Shown: one piece after another, positions 17,107 through 26,831 of the stretch
Position numbering within the stretch: the first letter of the stretch is position 1
Layout of the letters: the number at the start of each line of letters is the position of its first letter
Assembly: GCA_942493145.1 (NCBI GenBank)
Contig: OW818679.1
Location: 372,001-436,000 of the forward strand
Direction of reading: 5' to 3'
Origin: ENR-C20 sp942493145
GTDB taxonomy: Bacteria > Bacillota > Clostridia > Acetivibrionales > DTU013
Length of the DNA stretch: 64,000 nucleotides
Made by a program: the position numbers and the translations under genes
Notes under the pieces: model-generated
Databases searched by the model: none
The model's input: the letters and a program-made list of their open reading frames with translations, nothing else
Told to the model about the DNA's origin: nothing

Positions 17107-17174
17107 GAACAAAACATGAAAATATAACCAGTTGCTGATCTGCCTTTGATCGGTGCTGCTGATAAGGGGTATCT

Positions 17175-18407
17175 ATGACTTCCGGCAAAGAAAACAATGT
17201 GGGGAAAACCTCCCTGTGGTCCAAAAATTACACCTTCCTGTTCCTGTCCAATTTCTTCTTGTTTTTCGGTGGAGAAATGCTTTCGCCAGTACTTCCTGTG
17301 TACATTTCGCAAAATGGCGGCAACAATATGCACATCGGTCTGATTATGAGCATCTTTACGATTTCTGCCATTGTAATGAGGCTGTTTGTTGTAAAATTAT
17401 CGGATCATTTCGGAAAAAGGGCCATACTGATAGCAGGCCTGATAATTTGCGCTTTGGCCGCATGCGGCTACTATATAATGTCATTGCTGGTTGTTGTTTT
17501 TCTGTTCAGGGTACTGCATGGCATTGGATTTGGTGCGGCTACAACACTTTACGGCGGCATCGTTTCCAATATAATACCTCAGGGGCGTATGGGCGAAGGA
17601 ATGGGGTATTTTGGGCTTGGTATCACCATAGCTGCTGCCATCGGACCGTTTTTAGGCGCGATGGTGGTCTCATCGGATTATTACTCAGGGCTCTTTTTGT
17701 TATCCGGCGGGTTGATAGTGATATCAATACTATTGACTAAGTTTACTACAGCAGGCAGTGAGCCAAAGGAAAGAGAGAAGAAGTCCGCTTCGAAGATCCG
17801 GCTGTCTGATTTCCTTGAAGTCAGGGCTCTTTTACCCGGCATACTTGCAATGATTTTTGGCATATCAATGTCTGGACTTTTTACGTTTCTTGTCCTGTTT
17901 GGTTATGAAGTAAACATTAAAAGCATTGGTATATTCTTTTTACTGAATTCACTTGCGGAATTTCTGGTCCGGCCTGTAGCCGGAAAACTCTATGATAGAA
18001 AAGGCCATTTCGTTGTTTTGGTTCCTGGAGCAGTGGCCGGTATTGCAGGAACCCTGTTGCTTGCCTTTTCAACAGGTCTGCCCATGCTGATAGCTTCAGC
18101 TCTCGTCTGCGGAGCAGCACTCGGAGCCCTTTTCCCTGTGCTTGAAGCCTGGACCATGAAATCGGTAGAGCCCGAACGCAGGGTAGCAGCCTCGGCGACA
18201 TTCTATAATTTTCTGGATGTCGGAGTCGGCCTCGGGGCTCTGGCACTGGGGGCAATTGCACATGTGTCGGATTACAAGACCATGTACATATATTCAAGCC
18301 TTGCATATGTATTATTCCTGATCGTTTATCTGGTAAGGTATAAGAAGAATAAAACAATGATGATAAAAGAAGAGTATGAAGATGATTATATAGATAAGGA
18401 AGCGTGA
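17175..18407 (+). CDS. Major facilitator superfamily transporter, 12-TM type
   Basis: The 410-residue membrane protein has the MFS pattern of about twelve hydrophobic segments. The loop-2 motif is present as KLSDHFGKRAILIAG, and the motif-C-like GMGYFGLGITIAAAIGPFLGA in TM5 points to a proton antiporter of the drug/metabolite exporter group. AAGGGG precedes the ATG. Its stop is 13 bases before a second MFS gene. Substrate unknown; it may be an efflux pump or a sugar/peptide exporter. Confidence 0.85.
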   Translation: MTSGKENNVGKTSLWSKNYTFLFLSNFFLFFGGEMLSPVLPVYISQNGGNNMHIGLIMSIFTISAIVMRLFVVKLSDHFGKRAILIAGLIICALAACGYYIMSLLVVVFLFRVLHGIGFGAATTLYGGIVSNIIPQGRMGEGMGYFGLGITIAAAIGPFLGAMVVSSDYYSGLFLLSGGLIVISILLTKFTTAGSEPKEREKKSASKIRLSDFLEVRALLPGILAMIFGISMSGLFTFLVLFGYEVNIKSIGIFFLLNSLAEFLVRPVAGKLYDRKGHFVVLVPGAVAGIAGTLLLAFSTGLPMLIASALVCGAALGALFPVLEAWTMKSVEPERRVAASATFYNFLDVGVGLGALALGAIAHVSDYKTMYIYSSLAYVLFLIVYLVRYKKNKTMMIKEEYEDDYIDKEA

Positions 18408-18420
18408 GGAGGTCCAGCGG

Positions 18421-19806
18421 TTGAAAAAAGAAACACAAAACAATACAATACTACTTGTAACAGTATTCGGAAATTTTATCACACCATTTATGCTTTCTGC
18501 CGTTAACATAGCGCTACCGACAATCGGCAGCCATTTCCAGGTTGACAGTGTATCACTGAACTGGGTGGCAACTGCTTACCTTCTTGCGGTGTCAGTTATA
18601 TTACTTCCTTTCGGAAAGGTTGCTGATATTTATGGAAGAAAAAAGATGTACTTTATCGGCATGCTTCTTTCTGGATTAACGACGTTTTTATGTTCCATCG
18701 CACCGACTTTCGCGGTTTTTATTGCAGCGCGCGTGGCTCAGGGATTGAGCATAGGAATGACCCTTGGGATTGGCCCAGCGATACTGACATCTGCCTTTCC
18801 ACCTGAAAAGAGGGGCAAGGTACTTGGGATAGCAACTGCTGCGGTATATATCGGGGCTTCTGCAGGACCACTCCTGGGTGGTGTACTTGTAGAGAACTTT
18901 GGATGGAGGGGCGTTTTCTGGACGGTGGTACCGCTTTTCGCTTTAGTTTCTGTTATGACAATCACACTTATAAAGAGTGAATGGGCTTCGGAAACCAAAG
19001 TCAGTTTCGATTTCATAGGAGCAGCCCTTTACGCGGTAGGTATTGTCCTGCTTATATACGGCGTATCCGAGATACCTGCAGCGGCAGCCACAGGCTTTGC
19101 CATAGGAGGATTGGCGATACTTGTTGTGTTCATACTGTTTGAAATGAAAGTTGATTCTGCACTGCTTGACATAAAGCTGTTCAGGGGCAACAGGGTATTC
19201 GTCTTTTCCAATATTGCCACTTTGATCAATTACTGCGCCATTAGCTGTATGACCTATCTGCTCAGTCTTAAATTACAATATTTCCAGGGGTTGAGCCCTT
19301 TCGATGCAGGGCTTGTACTTTTCATACAACCTTTGCTACAGGCGATTTTCTCTCCTGTAGCCGGCAGGGTTTCTGACAGGATTCATCCCAAAAAGGTGGC
19401 TTCTTTCGGAATGGCAGTCTCATGCGTGGGCATAGTATTACTTATAGTCGAGAGCATTTATGTAGGTATGTGGCTGATCATCCTTGCACTGGTAATGCTT
19501 GGTTTGGGATTTGCGCTGTTTGCTTCACCAAATACCAATGCAATCATGAGTGTTGTTGACAGGAGTCAGTTTGGCGTTGCATCATCGATGATAGCAACCA
19601 TGCGTACCATAGGGCAGGTTTTCAGTATGGGTATTGTAATGTCTGTATTCGCCCTGATGATAGGAAAAGTACAGATGTCCCAGGTCGTATATGAGAAGTT
19701 TTCGGGGAGCCTGCAGGCTATCTACATTATAATGGTGATTATCAGTGTGGCTGGAATTTTCGCTTCACTTGTTAAAAACAAGCGGGTAAGGGGGCAGGAG
19801 CTTTGA
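18421..19806 (+). CDS. MFS drug exporter, DHA2 (EmrB/QacA-like)
   Basis: The 461-residue protein starts at TTG 18421 behind GAGGAGG. It opens with the DHA2 signature region (NIALPTIGSHF; WVATAYLLAVSVILLPFGKVADIYGRKK given in two parts: WVATAYLLAVSV and GKVADIYGRKK). A GASAGPLLGG motif C lies in TM5. About 14 membrane segments fit a proton-coupled multidrug antiporter. The stop overlaps the next gene's TTG start (TTGA), indicating translational coupling. Confidence 0.88.
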   Translation: MKKETQNNTILLVTVFGNFITPFMLSAVNIALPTIGSHFQVDSVSLNWVATAYLLAVSVILLPFGKVADIYGRKKMYFIGMLLSGLTTFLCSIAPTFAVFIAARVAQGLSIGMTLGIGPAILTSAFPPEKRGKVLGIATAAVYIGASAGPLLGGVLVENFGWRGVFWTVVPLFALVSVMTITLIKSEWASETKVSFDFIGAALYAVGIVLLIYGVSEIPAAAATGFAIGGLAILVVFILFEMKVDSALLDIKLFRGNRVFVFSNIATLINYCAISCMTYLLSLKLQYFQGLSPFDAGLVLFIQPLLQAIFSPVAGRVSDRIHPKKVASFGMAVSCVGIVLLIVESIYVGMWLIILALVMLGLGFALFASPNTNAIMSVVDRSQFGVASSMIATMRTIGQVFSMGIVMSVFALMIGKVQMSQVVYEKFSGSLQAIYIIMVIISVAGIFASLVKNKRVRGQEL

Positions 19807-20417
19807 AAAATTACAGGAAGAACGCTTCAAAGGTTTTCTTTGATTATACAGCGGCAATGATACTGTTTGTCATATTCCTTTATGCCGTATTTTCATATTC
19901 CGGAGAAAAGTTCATGACTTATCTCCCATATTATTCAGCTCTGATGTTTGCTCTAACTTTTGTTATACTGTTTTTTGATATGAAAGGCGTCGGGGAAAAT
20001 GAAAAAAGGCCACAGTACAATTTGAGGCCATACCCATTAAAGGGCTTGGTTTATGGCTTTTTAGGCTTTTCGCCATTTATCCTGCTGGAACTTGTTTCGG
20101 TTTTCCTGGTTTTTCAGGACCAGTTTGCTTCAAGGGTAGAACATCTTGTAATCAACACCATGCTTGGGCCGATGTACTTCATCATAGGTATGATGGGTGA
20201 GAAGCCTTCGGGCTATGTCGCGGCAACCCTTGTAATACCTGCCATTGCCATGTTCGGCTACATATGGGGATATTTTGGACTGATGGGCAAAAAAGGAAAC
20301 AGCAGGACTGAGAAAGGGGCAGCCGGTCAGACGTTCGTAAAAAGCCCGTGGCATCCTACGAACAAACCGGTTCAGACTGCTCAAACCAAAAAGAAGAAGA
20401 AAAAGGACGTAGTATGA
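19803..20417 (+). CDS. Membrane protein of unknown function coupled to the MFS exporter
   Basis: The 204-residue protein has about five hydrophobic segments (around residues 12-34, 40-58, 80-102, 118-133 and 140-160) and a very basic C-terminal tail ending in a run of lysines. The TTG start overlaps the MFS stop. I do not recognise a family. The coupling suggests an accessory membrane component, but nothing in the sequence shows its job. Confidence 0.65.
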   Translation: MKNYRKNASKVFFDYTAAMILFVIFLYAVFSYSGEKFMTYLPYYSALMFALTFVILFFDMKGVGENEKRPQYNLRPYPLKGLVYGFLGFSPFILLELVSVFLVFQDQFASRVEHLVINTMLGPMYFIIGMMGEKPSGYVAATLVIPAIAMFGYIWGYFGLMGKKGNSRTEKGAAGQTFVKSPWHPTNKPVQTAQTKKKKKKDVV

Positions 20418-20483
20418 ATATGTCCAACCTGTCGGTGAATATCCTTATACCATATAAACATTCGATTATGGAGACGGGGTATT

Positions 20484-21197
20484 ATGATTCTTTTAGTCAG
20501 GAAAAACAATATATTACTGGTTGTGCTTGCATTTGTCCTTCTGGCTGTGATACTGAGCCTGAATATTAATGTTGAGGATTCCGATTCTGAAGTCGTCATC
20601 ACAAAGGTTGAGGATGCCAAGACTGTTATCATCGACGCCGGACATGGCGGTGAAGACCCCGGCAAGGTCAGCGGTTACAGTGGACTGAAAGAAAAGGACA
20701 TAAACCTCTTGATTGCTGTAAAGACAAAGGAACTTCTTGCAAGCGACTTCAACGTCATAATGACGAGGGAGGAAGACAAGCTTGCATATGAAGAGGGGAC
20801 TACTGAAATATTTCAGAAGAGGAAACAGGATCTCACAAGAAGGAAGCAGATAATGGATGAGAGCGGCGGGATAGTCGTAAGCATCCATGCCAACAGCTTT
20901 CCTGAGTCCAAGTATTACGGCGCCCAGACCTTCTATCCGCCTGATTCGGCCGAGAGCCGCAAGCTGGCAGAGCTGCTGCAGGCATCTATCAGGAAGAACA
21001 TCGATCCCAATAATAAAAGAGAACCACAGTTGAAAAGCGATCCTATTGTCATACTTAAAGACCTTAAGGCACCAACGGTGGTAATCGAATGCGGTTTCCT
21101 GTCCAATCAGGGGGAGGAAGCCAGGCTTGCCACCGACGAATACCAGTCGAAAATTGCTGCCGCTATCGCAGAGGGTATACGAAATTATTACAAGTGA
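20484..21197 (+). CDS. cwlD: N-acetylmuramoyl-L-alanine amidase, CwlD type
   Basis: The 237-residue protein has an N-terminal membrane anchor (residues about 8-28) and an Amidase_3 zinc domain. Zinc ligands are visible as H54 in DAGHGG, Glu in LKEKDINL, and His in VSIHANS, with the catalytic Glu in VIECGFLSN. In endospore formers CwlD removes the peptide from muramic acid to start muramic-lactam formation in the spore cortex. Length and single-domain layout match CwlD and not the larger wall amidases. GGAGACGGGG precedes the start. The gene implies a sporulating host. Confidence 0.85.
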   Translation: MILLVRKNNILLVVLAFVLLAVILSLNINVEDSDSEVVITKVEDAKTVIIDAGHGGEDPGKVSGYSGLKEKDINLLIAVKTKELLASDFNVIMTREEDKLAYEEGTTEIFQKRKQDLTRRKQIMDESGGIVVSIHANSFPESKYYGAQTFYPPDSAESRKLAELLQASIRKNIDPNNKREPQLKSDPIVILKDLKAPTVVIECGFLSNQGEEARLATDEYQSKIAAAIAEGIRNYYK

Positions 21198-21302
21198 TGT
21201 AAGGGGACGGTCTCCCAGAAATTACCGGGTTAACAGCGCTGTTTTGCAATATATAATGTATGTATGCAACACATTATGTAAATGCAAAGGAGCGCTGTTT
21301 TT

Positions 21303-22820
21303 ATGCACAAGAGAAGAGTACATATTGTCATTCTTGCCTTACTTATCTTTGTAACTTCCTATTTACCTGCAAATGTTTTCGGCTCGTCAGAAGTATCAGT
21401 TTTGGTCAACAACTGCATATTAGAATTCAATAGCGGAGGGCCAACCTTGAGTAACGGAACCCTCATGGTGCCTGCAAAAGAGTATATTACAAGCCTTGGA
21501 GGAGAATTCTCCTATGATGCCGCTAAACAGACCGGTACCATAAAGGCTGGAGGAAATGAACTGGTCTTCAGGCTGGATGACAGTGTGGCATGCTTTAACG
21601 GTAAGTTCATTCAGGCGTCTGAACCCATGAGGATAATGAGCAACAGGTTCATGATACCTGCGTCATTCACTGTGTCATACCTGGGGGCAGAAAGCTTCAT
21701 GAGCTTAAAGCGGAACATGCTGATGGTTTATCAGCCTTCAGAGGGGAAAATTACATACAATGTGTTATCGGGTGATACCCTGTGGGCTATATCCCAGTTG
21801 TTCGGAACAACCGTTTCGTCGCTGAAACAGCTGAACAACCTGTCAAGTGATACGATACAGACCGGACAGAAGCTTGTTGTAAAGGAAACGGCATTTACTC
21901 CGGCTGTGCTGCCGGCATATACGACCGCAGGAGCCACCATGCGGACCGGCCCCGGCTTTGAATACGGAGTCGCAGGGTATCTGAAGGCTTCGGTTGATCT
22001 TTCCGTCACTGGAAAAACCAGTGATTGGTACAGGGTTGATACAACGAAAGGCAGTGGATACATATACAGGACTGTCATCGGTATGAAGCAGGAATACATA
22101 TTTTCAACAAACCTGAGCAGGTTCTTTGATAATGTGATTCCAGTCGACACCTCCCTTGATACACTGGCTTATCAGGATTACACCGTTCAAAAAGGAGACT
22201 ATATCTGGGCTTTGTCACAAAAATTCGGAGTGCCGGATAAAGAGTTGATGACTGCAAATGGTTTTTCATCTTCAACTGTGATTAATATCAACCAGGTAAT
22301 CCGCATACCGGTACATGTCATTGCAGTGAAAAATGTGCCGGGTAGTGACTTCGGCGAAGTTCTGGACTGGTTTTCCCAGGGACAATATGTGTTCACGACG
22401 GGTAAGACGGGCAGGCTTATAGACCCGGTGACCGGAAAGAGCTTCAACATTAAAAGGACTATCGGCGCAAACCACTCAGATACTGAAACCCTCACTGAAG
22501 AGGATTCGAAGGTAATGAAGGAGCTTTTCGGAGGTACATGGAACTGGGGCAGGAAACAGTTCATTCTGGAGGTGGATGGAAGAAGGCTGGCAGTTTCTGC
22601 AGCAGGTATGCCGCACGCGGGAGTGGACGGAGTACCTTTTCTTCAAAACATAGCTAACCGAAGCGACAACTATGGAACAGGGCCAAATTACGATGCGATT
22701 TCGGGCAACGGGATGGATGGGCATTTTGACCTGTATTTTCTGAATAGCCTGAAGCATGTGGATGGCAAGGTGGATGCGACGCACCAGTATAATGTACTTA
22801 TGTCAGGCGGCCTCCAGTAA
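21303..22820 (+). CDS. Secreted LysM protein with stalk-like and SH3 domains
   Basis: A 505-residue exported protein. After the signal peptide (HIVILALLIFVTSYLPANVFG) comes a copper-amine-oxidase-N-like stalk domain (about 25-145). A first LysM (YNVLSGDTLWAISQLFGTTV), an SH3-like domain (ATMRTGPGFEYGVAGYLKAS) and a second LysM (YTVQKGDYIWALSQKFGVPD) follow. The C-terminal domain of about 150 residues contains HAGVDG and ends GHFDLYFLNS. It is likely a wall-bound protein. The start at 21303 follows AAAGGAG; an ATG at 21282 overlaps that site. A perfect palindrome AACAGCGCTGTT lies upstream at 21232, and GCGCTGTTTTT recurs just before the start codon. It could be a spore or wall structural protein given cwlD upstream (inference). 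Confidence 0.8.
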   Translation: MHKRRVHIVILALLIFVTSYLPANVFGSSEVSVLVNNCILEFNSGGPTLSNGTLMVPAKEYITSLGGEFSYDAAKQTGTIKAGGNELVFRLDDSVACFNGKFIQASEPMRIMSNRFMIPASFTVSYLGAESFMSLKRNMLMVYQPSEGKITYNVLSGDTLWAISQLFGTTVSSLKQLNNLSSDTIQTGQKLVVKETAFTPAVLPAYTTAGATMRTGPGFEYGVAGYLKASVDLSVTGKTSDWYRVDTTKGSGYIYRTVIGMKQEYIFSTNLSRFFDNVIPVDTSLDTLAYQDYTVQKGDYIWALSQKFGVPDKELMTANGFSSSTVININQVIRIPVHVIAVKNVPGSDFGEVLDWFSQGQYVFTTGKTGRLIDPVTGKSFNIKRTIGANHSDTETLTEEDSKVMKELFGGTWNWGRKQFILEVDGRRLAVSAAGMPHAGVDGVPFLQNIANRSDNYGTGPNYDAISGNGMDGHFDLYFLNSLKHVDGKVDATHQYNVLMSGGLQ

Positions 22821-22825
22821 GGCGG

Positions 22826-22990
22826 GCAGGCGCGTGATACGCTGCGAAATGGGCATTGAATGGAAATTACGCTTCGCTCAATGCCCTTGATAACTGTGTC
22901 AGACTTCGCCATTCGGTGCTCATGTATAAAACATACACTCCGCTCCTCATGGTTCGTCTTCCTTGTTCTCCTTGCGTCTGACGCGCCTGC
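22826..22990. repeat. Long imperfect inverted repeat with inner hairpin
   Basis: GCAGGCGCGTGATACGC (22826-22842) and GCGTCTGACGCGCCTGC (22974-22990) form a long near-perfect inverted repeat. Inside it GGGCATTGA and TCAATGCCC (22851-22886) form a perfect hairpin. An 18-bp sequence TTGAATGGAAATTACGCT (22856) recurs with one change at 23017. The whole gene-free stretch 22821-23152 has nothing coding. The structure resembles a dispersed repeat unit or an RNA-forming element. Confidence 0.55.
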
Positions 22991-23152
22991 AAAGTATGGG
23001 CTGAGTGGGATGGACGTTGAAAGGAAATTACGCTAAACCCTACCATAGTAGATGCATTATATGTTTCCTGAAAATGTTGATGCTTACATAATATTGCTAT
23101 ATAATAAGCGTGAATTTACCAGGATTTTGATGCAGGATTTGGAGGCAATATT

Positions 23153-23650
23153 TTGGAGAATATAGTTAAGGACATGGTTGATGAGCTTGTGGGAAAGCCA
23201 ACAGATAAAACTTATGAGAATCAATATGCAGCAAAAGATGCAAAATTGAGTGAGCAGGAAAGAGAAAACGCACTAAAGGAATTTGATGCAAAGCAGGATA
23301 GATTGTATAAAAGAGGCAGGATAATAGTTACTTCAATTGTAATCCTTAACATTATACTGACTATCATATCTTCATACTTCAATTTCAACATTTTTTCGCT
23401 AATTGTTCAGGTGGTAATGTCTGTAGCGCTGTATCTTGGATCCAAATGGGCCAGATACCTTTTTATTTTTGGATCTGCTATAAGTGTATTAACATTGCTT
23501 TATGCCATGACCATAATATCAACTGTTGAAATACCAGTTATATTGATTACGCTTTTAATATGTGATTTGATTTATTCGATATTCTGCTGTGTTTTACTTT
23601 TTGCCAGCAAAGGTGTCAGTGAGTTCCTTTACAGCCAGGGCAGCAAATAG
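23153..23650 (+). CDS. Four-TM membrane protein of unknown function
   Basis: The 165-residue protein begins at TTG behind TTGGAGGC. A charged N-terminal 55 residues (LSEQERENALKEFDAKQDR) precedes four hydrophobic segments between about residues 60 and 158. I recognise no family. It stands alone between a repeat element and decayed DNA. Confidence 0.6.
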   Translation: MENIVKDMVDELVGKPTDKTYENQYAAKDAKLSEQERENALKEFDAKQDRLYKRGRIIVTSIVILNIILTIISSYFNFNIFSLIVQVVMSVALYLGSKWARYLFIFGSAISVLTLLYAMTIISTVEIPVILITLLICDLIYSIFCCVLLFASKGVSEFLYSQGSK

Positions 23651-24178
23651 AGGAAAGAAGGCTCCATATAACTAAGCAACGGTTTTGTGTCAGTGTTTTG
23701 TTGAACAGAACAACCTTCGTAATGAATACAGGAACTTACAGGATAAGATGCTGCCAGAGAATTAAATCCCAATTTGCCGATCACTCTTTTATCGAAATTT
23801 TTGTGGCAGGTGTGCAAAATTTTAAGTAATGCGTGAATTGTAGCGAATATATTCCGAATATCTTTGTATTAATTAAGAATTTGCACAAATTTAGTTAAAA
23901 CATTGGTTCTAACCCAAAAAATCTTGCACACTACTTGAAAATTTGCACACTTCACAGTAGACACTGCCCCCACCGTAGTTGAATGCCCCCTTGTGCGAAC
24001 TTGCTCTGCCTGCCGGCGCAGTGGTTTTAAGAAACGGCAAAATGGTTGCGTCGCCAGAGACGGACTCTGCATTTGGAGTTTGTTTACAGTTTTGATAAAT
24101 CCCAAATTTATTGTTGAGTTCCTTCGTTAATATTTATTAAATGCAAACCACAACAAACCATTTTGCATCATCATTATT
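23651..24178. other. Gene-free, probably decayed stretch
   Basis: No frame here looks like a real protein; stop codons are frequent on both strands. It has AT-rich ends and a GC-richer middle (about 23960-24070). Short fragments read like broken coding sequence, but I cannot assign them. No terminator, tRNA or clear repeat was found. Confidence 0.5.
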
Positions 24179-24703
24179 GAATATAGCGAATTAATTATTA
24201 ATATCCCGGGTGGGTATAGATTTTATTTACAAGAAATAAATGAAAAATATCGTAATACAGTAAACCTAATATTAAAGGATGAATGGCATTGCCCTTCTTT
24301 CATTTCAAGAGGCAAAATTATTGATGCTACAATTTTACCAGAATTTCTCATACTTCAGAATAAAGTAATTAAAGGAGTTGTAACTTATAACATTGAGAAT
24401 GAGGAATGTGAGATTATAACACTTAATAGTTTTGAAGAGAATAGTGGAATTGGAACAGCTTTAATAAATGGGGTTTATGACATTGCTCAGAAAAGCAATT
24501 GCAAAAGACTCTGGCTGATAACAACTAATGATGATATAAATGCAATTCCCAATATAAATGCAATACGGTTTTATCAAAAGGAAGGGTTTGACTTAAAGGC
24601 TGTTCATATTAATGCTATGGAAATTTCTCGAAAGCTAAAGCCAAGTATTCCGTTAATTGGAATGGACAACATCCCTATTAAACATGAGCGAGCTGGAGTT
24701 TGA
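24179..24703 (+). pseudogene. GNAT-family acetyltransferase lacking a start codon
   Basis: An open frame of about 175 codons codes for a recognisable GNAT enzyme: GVVTYNIENEECEIITLNS, then the acetyl-CoA loop NSGIGTALINGVYDIAQ, then NAIRFYQKEGF and a conserved end (SRKLKPSIPLIGMDN). No ATG, GTG or TTG occurs before the core and no ribosome site is visible, so the 5' end seems lost. An 18-bp direct duplication (ATATAAATGCAAT repeated near 24535 and 24553) adds the residues INAIPN to the substrate region. It is probably a remnant; an ATT start is the only alternative. Confidence 0.7.
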
Positions 24704-24773
24704 AATAATACTCAGATAAAAATTATGCCCGTAACCGAAGGCATATAGATGCACATTTTAACCCAAACCTATC

Positions 24774-26702
24774 CTACAGCTCCAGCGCTTCGGTGCAGGT
24801 ATGCCAGGTTTCGTACAGGCTGTCGAGCTTGTTTTTCTGGGATTCCTGCTCTGATATAAGCTGGCTCAGCTTTACATGATCGCTGGCAGTCGACTCATCT
24901 GACATCTCAAGCTCAATATTCTTAAGAGAGGCTTCAGTTATTTCTATCTGTTTTTCTGTTTCGGCCAGAGTCTTTTCCAGCTTTCTCAGACGGGCCTTCT
25001 CTTCCTTGCTGTCCAGCCTTTCCTGCTTGGAAACTGTCAGGACCGGTGCCTCCGATCCTTCTGAGTCTACTGCAGCTCCAGTCGTTTGTTTTAATTTTCT
25101 GCGTTCCAGGTAATAATCGTAATCACCCTTGTAATCCTCCAGATCCCGACCCAACATTTCAATCACCCTTGTGGACAGTTTCCTTATGAAATATCTGTCA
25201 TGGGAGACTGCGAGAATAGTGCCGTCAAAGCCGCAAAGAGCCTCCTCCAGAATTTCTCTGGAATTGATGTCCAGATGGTTGGTGGGCTCGTCGAGTATCA
25301 TGAAGTTGGCGCCTGAAAGCATCAGCTTGACAAGGGAAACCCTGCTTTTTTCTCCACCGCTTAAAATATTGATGGGCTTGAACACATCCTCACCTTCAAA
25401 GAGGAATTGAGCCAGGGCATTTCTGATTTGGGTATGGGTGAAATTCTCATTTTTGTCCCACACCTCTTCGAGGATAGTATTGCCGTCATCAAGATCCTGC
25501 AATTCCTGGTCATAATAGCCGATGTCAATATTATAGCCATAACGGTAAGTACCAGCAGTCTGTGGTATTTTCCCGAGCAATATCTTGAGGAGGGTTGATT
25601 TGCCGCATCCGTTGGGCCCCATAAGGAATACATGCTCGTTTTTTTTCATACTGAAGCTGATGGAATCGAAAAGGGGTTTGCCAGGGTATTCCATTGAAAG
25701 CTCCTCAACGGATAGTATGTCATTCCCGCTGTTCAAATTGCTTTTGAGGTTGATCTTTATCTTGTCAGGCAGCCGGTCAGGTGCGTCTATCCTTTCAATC
25801 CTGTCGATAGCTTTTTGACGGCTTTCAGCTGCTATGATATTTTTCTCCCTGTTCCATCGTCGCTGCTGTTCGATGAAGGCTTCCATCCTGGCGATTTCCT
25901 TCTGCTGAAGGTCATGGTGCTTCTGCAGTATCTCCCTTTCGACGGCCTTCTGCCGCGCAAAGGCTGAATAATTGCCTGGATATGTTTTACAGTGGCGGTT
26001 TTCCAGTTCGATGGTCTTGGTAGTTGTTGTGTCAAGGAAGTATCTGTCATGGGATATGATCAAAACACTTTTTTTGTAAGTTTTCAGGAAGTCCTCCAGC
26101 CATTCCAGGGCATTGATGTCCAGATGGTTGGTGGGCTCGTCCAGCATTAGTATGTCGGGTTCTTCCAGGAGAAGACGGGCGAGGGCAAGTCTTGTTTTCT
26201 GTCCACCACTTAGGGTGTCGGATTTCAGTGAGAACTGGTCGTCGCTGAACCCGAGGCCGCGCAGGACCCCTTTTGTCCTGCTGACATATTCGTAACCGCC
26301 ATCTCTGGAGAACTTTTCGGCCAGCCTGTCATATTCATTCATAAGCGGGACAAGGAGCTCCTGATTGCTTTCGGTACTGATCTTCTTTTCAATCTGTTTT
26401 ATCTTTTCTTCCAGTACGATAAGATGGGAATAGGCCGATATAAGATCTTCCCAGACGGTTTTACCTGAATTCGGTCCGGTGCCCTGATCAAGATAGCCCA
26501 GTTTGTGATTTTTTGCAATAAATACATCTCCACTATCCGGCTTGATCATGCCACATATGATTTTGAATAGTGTTGATTTGCCTGCACCATTGACGCCTAC
26601 AAGGGCAGCCTTTTCAGACTTCTGAAGGTTGAAGGATACATCGCTGAGTATCGTTTCCAGACCATAAGCTATTGAAATGCCGGAACATGCCAGAACTATC
26701 AT
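24774..26702 (-). CDS. ABC-F family ATP-binding protein
   Basis: The 642-residue protein has two ABC ATPase domains without membrane segments: Walker A GVNGAGKST and GPNGCGKST, signatures LSGGQKTR and LSGGEKSR, and DEPTNHLD twice. A linker with EREILQKHHDLQQKEIARM joins the two domains, and a coiled-coil C-terminal region follows (RKLEKTLAETEKQIEI). ABC-F proteins act on the ribosome (translation factors or antibiotic protection), not in transport. The long C-terminal extension resembles the YdiF/Uup-like types. GGGAG precedes the ATG. It is divergent from rex and could not be placed more exactly. Confidence 0.88.
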   Translation of the reverse strand: MIVLACSGISIAYGLETILSDVSFNLQKSEKAALVGVNGAGKSTLFKIICGMIKPDSGDVFIAKNHKLGYLDQGTGPNSGKTVWEDLISAYSHLIVLEEKIKQIEKKISTESNQELLVPLMNEYDRLAEKFSRDGGYEYVSRTKGVLRGLGFSDDQFSLKSDTLSGGQKTRLALARLLLEEPDILMLDEPTNHLDINALEWLEDFLKTYKKSVLIISHDRYFLDTTTTKTIELENRHCKTYPGNYSAFARQKAVEREILQKHHDLQQKEIARMEAFIEQQRRWNREKNIIAAESRQKAIDRIERIDAPDRLPDKIKINLKSNLNSGNDILSVEELSMEYPGKPLFDSISFSMKKNEHVFLMGPNGCGKSTLLKILLGKIPQTAGTYRYGYNIDIGYYDQELQDLDDGNTILEEVWDKNENFTHTQIRNALAQFLFEGEDVFKPINILSGGEKSRVSLVKLMLSGANFMILDEPTNHLDINSREILEEALCGFDGTILAVSHDRYFIRKLSTRVIEMLGRDLEDYKGDYDYYLERRKLKQTTGAAVDSEGSEAPVLTVSKQERLDSKEEKARLRKLEKTLAETEKQIEITEASLKNIELEMSDESTASDHVKLSQLISEQESQKNKLDSLYETWHTCTEALEL

Positions 26703-26765
26703 AAATATTACTCCCTGCTGCAGTCAATGCCATAATTCTAGCAGAAACACAGGGGACAGGCAATA

Positions 26766-26794
26766 TTGATTATAGAAAACAAAGATGTTATAAT
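26766..26794 (+). promoter_or_regulatory. Promoter of rex
   Basis: TTGATT and a perfect TATAAT are separated by 17 bases. The start of transcription is expected near 26801, leaving a leader of about 100 bases. Confidence 0.65.
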
Positions 26795-26802
26795 GCAAAA
26801 GT

Positions 26803-26831
26803 AGAAACTTTTCGACTATAGAAAAGTTTCT
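26803..26831 (+). promoter_or_regulatory. Perfect palindrome at the rex transcription start
   Basis: AGAAACTTTTC and GAAAAGTTTCT form a perfect 11-bp inverted repeat with a 7-base centre, starting right after the rex promoter and flanked by ATGCAA / TTGCAT, which extends the symmetry. It could be an operator or a leader hairpin. It does not match the usual Rex site; a partial match (TTGTTTAACA) lies further down at 26846. Confidence 0.5.

Noticed and set aside
17153..17740. A 195-codon plus-strand open frame over the first MFS gene
   Set aside because: It is Cys/Arg/His-rich with no hydrophobic pattern and overlaps a clear MFS transporter in another frame.
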